Source: Pseudoxanthomonas sp. YR558 (GTDB lineage Bacteria > Pseudomonadota > Gammaproteobacteria > Xanthomonadales > Xanthomonadaceae). Taken from it: 64,000 nt of DNA. The notes under the pieces are model-generated. The model was not told the origin of the DNA. It was given only the letters and a program-made list of their open reading frames with translations, and ran no database searches. Below, piece by piece: positions 58,740-64,000 of the stretch (position 1 is the first letter of the stretch; each line of letters begins with the position of its first letter). The translations under genes and the position numbers were made by a program. The stretch spans positions 434,001 through 498,000 of the forward strand of contig NZ_FPCI01000002.1 of NCBI RefSeq assembly GCF_900116385.1. The letters are read 5' to 3'.

Positions 58740-60683
58740 TCAGCGCGTCTCGCGCAGTCCGAGCGCCAGTAGCTTGGCTTCGAGGCGTTCGCCCAGCGTC
58801 GCCGGTTGCGCCAGCGCCATGCGCGCCATCGCGGCCTCGTCGTCGGGCCGCGCCGCCAACGCCTTGGCCACCGTCGCGATTTTCTTCCACGGGGTGGCGG
58901 TGTTGGCCTTCAGCCAACCCAGGGCTTTGACGATGCGCTGTTCGACCTCGGTGAAGTCGCTGCCTAGCGGATAGTCCGGCAGGGTGCCGTCGTGGCGAAA
59001 GGCGCGCAGGCGCGCCGACAGGTGCACGGGCGTGTTGTCGATCCAGTGGCCCGGCGCATGGAAGCCGCTGCGCAGTTTGCCCTCGCGCTTGGCCCGTTCC
59101 ACCAGTGCGGACTGGAAGCGCGCATCGGTGATGCCACCCATCGCGATCACGCAGTCCTCGTCGTTCTTGCCGCGCAGGTCCGCGATGCCGTACTCGTTGA
59201 CGTACAGGTCGCGCAGGTGGCGGGGAATGGTGGTATGGCCGTAGTTCCAGCGTACGTTGGAAGCGGGCGCGCCGGCATCGTCGCGCACGGCGCGGAACAT
59301 CAACGCGCTGCGTGCGTTGTCCAGGCTGTTGGACATGTCGACGAAGTTGTACTGGCCGCCGACCCCCGAAACCACGCGGCCGTCTTCCAGTCCGTCTGAG
59401 ACGGCCGCACCGAGCGCGGTGACCATCATGCAGGAGTTGAAGAAGCGGGCGTCGTGACGCTGCAGGCGGGCGAGTGGTTCGTGGTCGCGCTGCAGTTCGT
59501 TGATCAGGCTGATGCGGCGCATGCCGATGGCACGGCGCTGGTCATCCGGCAGGTCGCGCAACCATTGGTAGAACGCGGGCGATCCGAGGTAGAACGCGCC
59601 ATGCAGGTACTCGCCATCGCGCTCCAGCCGCGCCTGGTCGCCGAGATTGGCCGTGCCGTCGGCGATGCGCCGCATCAGCGCTTCGTCGTCCACCACCTTG
59701 CGCCGGATCACGCCGGTTTCGACCAATCGCTTGAAACCTTCGTTGACCATCTCGCTGCAGCCGTACAGGCCGAGGGCGAACGGGTCGAGGCCGCCGCTGG
59801 CGAGCACCGCCGGGTGTTGCTCCAACGCGGGATCGAGGGCGGCCAGGATGCGCCGGTAAGTGGCGTTGTCGGTGTGGCGCAGCACCAGCGCATGGCATAG
59901 CGCATCGGCGAGCGCGCCGATGCCGATCTGCAGCGTGCCGCCGTCCCGCACCAATGCGCTCGCATACAGTCCTATCGCGTATTCGGCATCGGAGACCGGC
60001 TGGCGCGGCAACCCGAACAGATGCGGATAAGGGCCAGGCGGGGTGATGACGATATCGAAGTAGGCTTCGTCCACCGCCGCGGTGCCGCCGATCCACGGCA
60101 GCTGCGGATCGACCTCCGCCACCAGCAAGGGGCGCGGCAGGCCGCGCGCCACGATGGCATCGACAGCATCCTGGGTCAGATCGTTGTTGCACGAGAACGA
60201 GAGCCGCGTGCCGCCCGGTTCGCGCGCGACCTTCTGCACGATCACGTTGAGTGCGCGGTCGGCGAGCGCCCGGGCAACGTGCGTGTAGTTGAGGCTGGCG
60301 TACAGGCGTTGCGCGGTGGTGGAGCGGAGCAGCGCGCCGCCCTGCATGTAGAACTCCTCCACTTCCATGTGCGCGGGCAGCGCATCACGCTTCATCGCCT
60401 GCACGTAATCCAGCCGCGGGAAGTCGTCGCCGAAATGCCGCGTGGCGAACGGCGTCACGAATCGTCCCTCCAGCCCCTTGCCACCCATAGGCGGATCGAG
60501 CGAAAGCGCGGTGTAGAGCGACCACGGGCGCGACGGGTCCTTTACGCCACGCCGGTAAAGCGCATTGAGCAGGCGGTGCGGCTTGCCGATGCCGAGCGGC
60601 GCACCCATGCGCAGCGGGCCGTAGGTGTGGGCCAGGAGCAGGTCGACGGCTTCGTCGAGATCGGTCAGGTGGCGTGGGGTCAT
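58740..60683 (-). CDS. Acetyl-CoA hydrolase/transferase-like protein, long form
   Basis: A 647-residue protein whose two halves resemble acetyl-CoA hydrolase/transferase (CoA transferase family I): GTLQIGIGALADALCHALVLRH near 245, then DVGGLDPF-like GGLDPFALGLYGCSEM near 298, and the C-terminal glycine-rich VVSGVGGQYNFVDMSNSL near 440 with a catalytic-type glutamate loop. Usual enzymes (430-510 residues) are shorter; the extra length is at the N-terminus (about 1-150) and C-terminus. It probably moves or hydrolyses CoA thioesters; the substrate is unknown. It shares a 110-base promoter gap with blaI, in which its own -10-like TAAGCT (60695-60690) lies only six bases from its ATG. Confidence 0.85.
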   Translation of the reverse strand: MTPRHLTDLDEAVDLLLAHTYGPLRMGAPLGIGKPHRLLNALYRRGVKDPSRPWSLYTALSLDPPMGGKGLEGRFVTPFATRHFGDDFPRLDYVQAMKRDALPAHMEVEEFYMQGGALLRSTTAQRLYASLNYTHVARALADRALNVIVQKVAREPGGTRLSFSCNNDLTQDAVDAIVARGLPRPLLVAEVDPQLPWIGGTAAVDEAYFDIVITPPGPYPHLFGLPRQPVSDAEYAIGLYASALVRDGGTLQIGIGALADALCHALVLRHTDNATYRRILAALDPALEQHPAVLASGGLDPFALGLYGCSEMVNEGFKRLVETGVIRRKVVDDEALMRRIADGTANLGDQARLERDGEYLHGAFYLGSPAFYQWLRDLPDDQRRAIGMRRISLINELQRDHEPLARLQRHDARFFNSCMMVTALGAAVSDGLEDGRVVSGVGGQYNFVDMSNSLDNARSALMFRAVRDDAGAPASNVRWNYGHTTIPRHLRDLYVNEYGIADLRGKNDEDCVIAMGGITDARFQSALVERAKREGKLRSGFHAPGHWIDNTPVHLSARLRAFRHDGTLPDYPLGSDFTEVEQRIVKALGWLKANTATPWKKIATVAKALAARPDDEAAMARMALAQPATLGERLEAKLLALGLRETR

Positions 60684-60739
60684 GTGCGCAGCTTAGGCGA
60701 AGCCAGGTGATCCGCCGACGAATGGGCGCGCAGGAGGGC

Positions 60740-60768
60740 TTGACACGGTTTTCGTTTACGGGCGTAAT
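60740..60768 (+). promoter_or_regulatory. Sigma70-type promoter of the blaI-like operon
   Basis: A consensus -35 TTGACA (60740-60745) and a -10-like CGTAAT (60763-60768) are 17 bases apart. The -10 overlaps the first TTAC-N4-GTAA dyad, so a repressor bound there would block RNA polymerase. Confidence 0.7.
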
Positions 60769-60789
60769 CAATAAAAATTACAGGCGTAA
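60756..60789. promoter_or_regulatory. Two operator-like dyads for the BlaI-type repressor
   Basis: TTACGGGCGTAA (60756-60767) and TTACAGGCGTAA (60778-60789) share the form TTAC-N4-GTAA and are spaced 22 bases apart, about two helical turns. The first covers the -10 box and the second lies just before the blaI ATG. BlaI/MecI repressors bind paired dyads rich in TACA/TGTA; these are similar in kind. Autoregulation is inferred. Confidence 0.65.
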
Positions 60790-60793
60790 ACGT

Positions 60794-61162
60794 ATGCCAA
60801 TCAGCGATGCGGAAGCGGTGGTGATGGACGTGTTGTGGGGGCGCCATCCCGCCAGCGCGGAAGACGTGGTGGCTGCCTTGGCCGGCCGCGCGGAATGGGC
60901 GGAGCCGACCGTGAAGACCCTGCTCAACCGCCTGCTCAACAAGGGCGCGATCCAGGCGGAGAAGGAGGGACGTCGCTATCTGTATTCGCCCGTGCTCAGC
61001 CGCGATGCCTGGCTGGCGGAGCAGAGCGCGGGGCTGGTCGATCGCTTGTTCGGGGGGCGTGTGGCGCCACTGGTCGCCCACTTCAGCGAACAGCGCAAAC
61101 TTTCCTCGGCCGACATCGCCGAACTGAAACGTCTGATTGCGGAGCTCGACGATGGCGAATGA
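60794..61162 (+). CDS. BlaI/MecI-family transcriptional repressor
   Basis: A 122-residue winged-helix repressor. The N-terminus ISDAEAVVMDVLWGRHPASAEDVV and the recognition segment EPTVKTLLNRLLNKGAIQAEKEGRRYLY are classic BlaI. The C-terminal helices dimerise. ATG at 60794 follows the second dyad closely. BlaI proteins are inactivated by the paired M56 (BlaR1) protease, encoded next with an 11-base overlap. No beta-lactamase or mecA-like gene is seen in this window. Confidence 0.93.
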   Translation: MPISDAEAVVMDVLWGRHPASAEDVVAALAGRAEWAEPTVKTLLNRLLNKGAIQAEKEGRRYLYSPVLSRDAWLAEQSAGLVDRLFGGRVAPLVAHFSEQRKLSSADIAELKRLIAELDDGE

Positions 61163-62708
61163 CGCGATGATGGCCTTGCTCGAAGCGACCATCGCCAGCA
61201 CGTTGGCCATCCTGCTGGTGTTGGCCCTTCGTGTCCCACTGCGTCGTCACCTCGGCGCCGCGACTGCGCACGCGCTGTGGATCTGCGTGCCGCTGGCCTG
61301 CGTGGCGGTCCTGGTGCCGGCCCGCCACGCCGAGACGCAGTGGGTGCTGCCGCAGGTTGTCGTGCTGCAACCGGCATCGGTGGCGGCCGTCGAAGCGAAC
61401 GCGTCGTGGTCGGCATTGCCGGCGTTGCTGCTCGCGTTATGGGGCGTCGGCGCCCTCCTGATGGTCGCGCGATTGATCGCGCAGCAGCGGCGCTTCATCC
61501 GTGCCGTGGGGCCGATGACGGAAGCCGCGCCGGGCGTGCTGCGCGCGAGCGAAAGCGCGGGCCTTCCGGCGGCTTACGGAGTGCTGCGACCCAAGATCCT
61601 GCTGCCGGCGGACTTCGACAACCGCTACACGGACGCTGAGCGCGCGCTGGTGCTGTGCCACGAGCGCCTGCACATCCGCCGCGGCGACTTGTTCGGCAAC
61701 CTGCTCGCCGCGCTGCTGCGCAGCCTGTTCTGGTTCAACCCGCTGATGCACCTCGCGTCGCGCTTGCATCGCCTGGACCAGGAGTTCGCCTGCGATGCGG
61801 CCGTGGTCGCACGCCATCCCGGCGAGCGCCGCACCTACGGCGAAGCGATGCTGAAGGCGCATCTTGCCGGCATTCCGCTGCCCGTGGGCTGCCACTGGAC
61901 GCACCACCACCCACTCAAGGAGAGGATCGCCATGCTGAAGCACCCTTTGCGCAGCCGCGCCCGCCGGTTCGCGGCCGCCACCCTGGTCATGCTGCTGGTC
62001 GCAGGCACCGGTATCGCCGCGTGGGCTGCGCAACCCGCCGCGCAGGCGCAGGGCGCACACGACTTCCACTACCGGATTGGCGCGACGCTCGAGGTCGATG
62101 GCGAACGCCAGGACGTTGTCCTGCGCGACTGGCCGGGCCGCAAGGTGGGTTTCGCTTCGACGACGAAAGCCGGCCGCGCGTGGCGCATTGAGCTGGTCGT
62201 CGATCCTGCGGCAGAAGGCCAGGTGAGGCTCGCCGGTGACATCAGCGTGGACGGCAAGCCCGTGTCCAAACCGGTACTGATGGGTCTGCTCGGCAAGGCG
62301 ATGCGTATCGAGGTGACCCCGCCGGATGGCAGCTCGACGTTTGCGCTGTCGATGATCGTCAGTCGGCACGACGGCGCGCCCGGGCCGGACGCGGCCAGCG
62401 TGCCGAAGCAGCCCGCGCCTGCCTACCCGGAAGACGCGAAGGCGCGCGGCCAGAGCGGGCTGGTGGTGTTGAAGTTGCGAGTCGGCCCCGATGGCCGCGT
62501 GCGTGAAGCCGTCGTGGAATCATCGGAGCCCGCCGGCCTGTTTGACGAAGCCTCGCTCGCGGCTGCCCGGGAATGGACGTTTGAGCCGCCGACGGAGAAT
62601 GGCATGCGCGGCGAAGGCTGGGTGCGCGTGCCCATTCGGTACGACATCGACGGCAGCGCTGAGGATGGCGCTGAAAAGGCTGCCGCGGTCGACCAACCTG
62701 CTGCATGA
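61152..62708 (+). CDS. M56 (BlaR1-like) membrane peptidase with C-terminal TonB domain
   Basis: A 518-residue protein. Four membrane helices frame the M56 zinc peptidase domain with HERLH (residues 170-174) and the later acidic DQEFACDAAVV near 213. A further helix (about 275-295) leads to a periplasmic part: residues 300-405 of unknown fold, and a TonB C-terminal-like domain (about 410-495, PAYPEDAKARGQSGLVVLKLRVGPDG, EWTFEPP). The penicillin-sensor domain of BlaR1 is absent. It should sense something in the periplasm and relieve BlaI repression by cleavage. Confidence 0.92.
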   Translation: MANDAMMALLEATIASTLAILLVLALRVPLRRHLGAATAHALWICVPLACVAVLVPARHAETQWVLPQVVVLQPASVAAVEANASWSALPALLLALWGVGALLMVARLIAQQRRFIRAVGPMTEAAPGVLRASESAGLPAAYGVLRPKILLPADFDNRYTDAERALVLCHERLHIRRGDLFGNLLAALLRSLFWFNPLMHLASRLHRLDQEFACDAAVVARHPGERRTYGEAMLKAHLAGIPLPVGCHWTHHHPLKERIAMLKHPLRSRARRFAAATLVMLLVAGTGIAAWAAQPAAQAQGAHDFHYRIGATLEVDGERQDVVLRDWPGRKVGFASTTKAGRAWRIELVVDPAAEGQVRLAGDISVDGKPVSKPVLMGLLGKAMRIEVTPPDGSSTFALSMIVSRHDGAPGPDAASVPKQPAPAYPEDAKARGQSGLVVLKLRVGPDGRVREAVVESSEPAGLFDEASLAAAREWTFEPPTENGMRGEGWVRVPIRYDIDGSAEDGAEKAAAVDQPAA

Positions 62709-63262
62709 GCCGACGAGAGCAAGGGGAGCGGCACGCGTTATGGCGCACTGGCGCCTGTTTCATCGCGGCGTGCCTAGCAAACGGCTGCGCGCACCGCGTC
62801 GATAGCATCGAGCAGCGTCTGTTGTTGCCTGAAGCGGCCGGGCGTTACGAAATAGCGCCACACCAGGCCTTCGTCTACCCGGTGCCCGTCGACACGGCCG
62901 GCCCCGCATTCCCGTCGGCGGGCATGCCGCGCGAACTGCCGGCGTTCACGCTGTGCGTGGCGTTCGTGGTGGATGAGAAGGGCAAGGCGACGCAGGTCGC
63001 CCCGCTGCGTCAGGCAGGCTGCGCGGATGGCGCCGCGCAGCCGCTGTTGCGCGATGCCGCGCTTTCCGCGGTGTCGGGATGGACCTTCGAACCCGCGATG
63101 TTCTGCGACTATCCGGACGCCTTGAGTCGCGATCGGGACTGGAACGGATACGGCTGCGCCGGCGAACGCGTGCAGGCGCGTGCCGTGCCGGTCACGCTGG
63201 CGTATGCCTTCACCTTCGAGATCCGCGAGGGCAGGCAGCGCGTGGCCACGGCCAAGCGCTGA
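62705..63262 (+). CDS. Lipoprotein with TonB C-terminal-like domain
   Basis: A 185-residue exported protein. The leader contains the lipobox LANGC (Cys28); an in-frame start further on is not obvious. The mature part has the beta-alpha-beta pattern of a TonB C-terminal domain: FTLCVAFVVDEKGKATQVAPL, then LLRDAALSAVSGWTFEPAMFC, as in the gene before it. Several cysteines (in CVAF, GCAD, MFCD, GCAG) suggest disulfides. Its start overlaps the M56 stop by four bases. Function unknown; it may be a partner of the sensor. Confidence 0.75.
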   Translation: MSRREQGERHALWRTGACFIAACLANGCAHRVDSIEQRLLLPEAAGRYEIAPHQAFVYPVPVDTAGPAFPSAGMPRELPAFTLCVAFVVDEKGKATQVAPLRQAGCADGAAQPLLRDAALSAVSGWTFEPAMFCDYPDALSRDRDWNGYGCAGERVQARAVPVTLAYAFTFEIREGRQRVATAKR

Positions 63263-63300
63263 TACCGGCTGGTTGTGCGTGCCTCGGAGATGGGACGGCG

Positions 63301-63918
63301 TCAGTCGAGGGTGTGCGTGGAATCGGCCACGCGGCGTACTTCGTCCGGATGGTGGCTGACGTAGACGATGGGCAGGCGGATTTCGTCGCGCACGCGCTGC
63401 AGGTAGGGGATCAGTTCTTCGCGGCGGGCCTGGTCCAGCGACGACAGCGGCTCGTCGAACAGCAGCAACGAGGGCTGCGACAGCAATGCACGACCGATCG
63501 CGACGCGCTGCGCTTCGCCGCCGGACAGGTTGCGCGTGCGGCGACCGAGCAGCGTTGCGATGCCGAGCAACTCCACGACGGCATCGAATCCGAAGCGGGG
63601 CGCGCCACGCCCGCCGTGGCGCCCGTAGAGCAGGTTGCGGCGTACGTCCAGGTGCGGGAACAGCCGCGCATCCTGGAAGACATAGCCGATGCGGCGCTGG
63701 TGCACCGGCACGTCGATGCGCTGCGCACTGTCGAACAGGCAGTGGCCGTCCACGTCGATGCGCCCGGCCACCGGCGTCACCAGTCCCGCGATGGCATTGA
63801 GGACCGAGGTCTTGCCCGCGCCGGACGGCCCCACCAGGGCGATCACGCGCGCGTCGTCCTGGATGCGTACGTGGCGATGGAAGTGCCCGCGCCGCAGTTC
63901 GATGTCCAGGTGCAGCAT
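63301..63918 (-). CDS. modC: Molybdate ABC transporter ATP-binding protein
   Basis: A 205-residue ATPase. Walker A is GPSGAGKTS near residue 29, the Q-loop is YVFQDARLFPHL near 78, the signature LSGGEAQR near 131 and Walker B LLLFDEPLSSLD near 151, with the switch histidine in VSHHPDEV near 187. The C-terminal molybdenum-binding (TOBE/Mop) domain of long ModC proteins, about 350 residues, is missing, so this is a short form. ATG at 63918 overlaps the modB stop by one base. Confidence 0.88.
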   Translation of the reverse strand: MLHLDIELRRGHFHRHVRIQDDARVIALVGPSGAGKTSVLNAIAGLVTPVAGRIDVDGHCLFDSAQRIDVPVHQRRIGYVFQDARLFPHLDVRRNLLYGRHGGRGAPRFGFDAVVELLGIATLLGRRTRNLSGGEAQRVAIGRALLSQPSLLLFDEPLSSLDQARREELIPYLQRVRDEIRLPIVYVSHHPDEVRRVADSTHTLD

Positions 63919-64000
63919 CAGCTGTCCTCGCCCTGGCGTGTGTGATGGCGGCGCACCAGCCACTCGGAGAAGAGCAACGCCGCCAGCGAGATCGCCACGG
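63918..64000 (-). CDS. modB: Molybdate ABC transporter permease ModB, C-terminal fragment
   Basis: Only the last 27 codons are in the window; the gene enters from the right edge. The translation VAISLAALLFSEWLVRRHHT and then RQGEDS ends in a typical final membrane helix and a short basic-then-polar tail. The stop codon (TGA, 63920-63918) shares a base with modC's ATG, so the permease is its immediate upstream partner. Identity rests on this link and the ModC motifs. Confidence 0.7.
   Translation of the reverse strand, partial: VAISLAALLFSEWLVRRHHTRQGEDS

Overview
The window is GC-rich chromosomal DNA with the gene content and gene order of a gammaproteobacterium of the Xanthomonadaceae (Pseudoxanthomonas, Xanthomonas, Stenotrophomonas or Lysobacter relatives). 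The pointers are pilMNOPQ divergent from mrcA, the zapA-ssrS-fau cluster near ygfB-pepP, gmk-rpoZ-spoT-ridA, two kinds of lineage-typical short palindromes, and frequent 4-base ATGA overlaps. No database was searched: family names come from recognisable motifs and lengths, and genus is not resolved.

Layout. 1-6 kb: end of a response regulator, a periplasmic DJ-1/PfpI protein with a TPR-like tail, a HAD phosphatase, hemL, thiE, a rubredoxin, a SirB1-type protein and a DUF192 lipoprotein. 6-14 kb: an XRE regulator divergent from an unknown gene, rpiA, an EVE-domain gene, fau, 6S RNA, zapA with a small coiled-coil partner, a PAS-GGDEF-EAL protein, ygfB and pepP. 14-22.6 kb, minus strand: four small genes (GFA, YCII, VOC, zinc ribbon), pepQ, a PilZ-DUF1631 pair, hemW, rdgB, a second VOC gene and rph. 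22.7-27.4 kb, plus strand: yicC, gmk, rpoZ, spoT, ridA.

27.4-33.6 kb holds the most unusual part: an AraC-type regulator, a parallel beta-helix lipoprotein, a di-heme c-type cytochrome lipoprotein and a TonB-dependent receptor, closed by a strong terminator. It lies between ridA and recG, genes I remember as close together in related genomes. The pieces suggest an outer-membrane uptake and redox unit of unknown substrate. After it come recG, a nucleoside hydrolase, rpmE2, gltA, a cysteine hydrolase divergent from an Lrp-type regulator, a conserved unknown gene, mrcA, and the type IV pilus alignment operon pilMNOPQ.

48.3-55.1 kb is a MoxR-DUF58-DUF4381-VWA-VWA/TPR-BatD operon of the Bat (aerotolerance) type. 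Then come a dicarboxylate symporter, transketolase, a long acetyl-CoA hydrolase/transferase-like protein, and a BlaI/M56 regulatory operon with two operator-like dyads at its promoter but no beta-lactamase gene nearby. The window ends inside a modBC molybdate transporter.

Non-coding elements include 6S RNA (about 8540-8730), sigma70-like promoters before rpoZ, rpmE2, pilM and blaI, hairpin terminators after rpoZ, the TonB receptor gene, pilQ and tkt, and two palindromic repeats. No tRNA, rRNA, CRISPR array, insertion sequence or prophage gene was seen.
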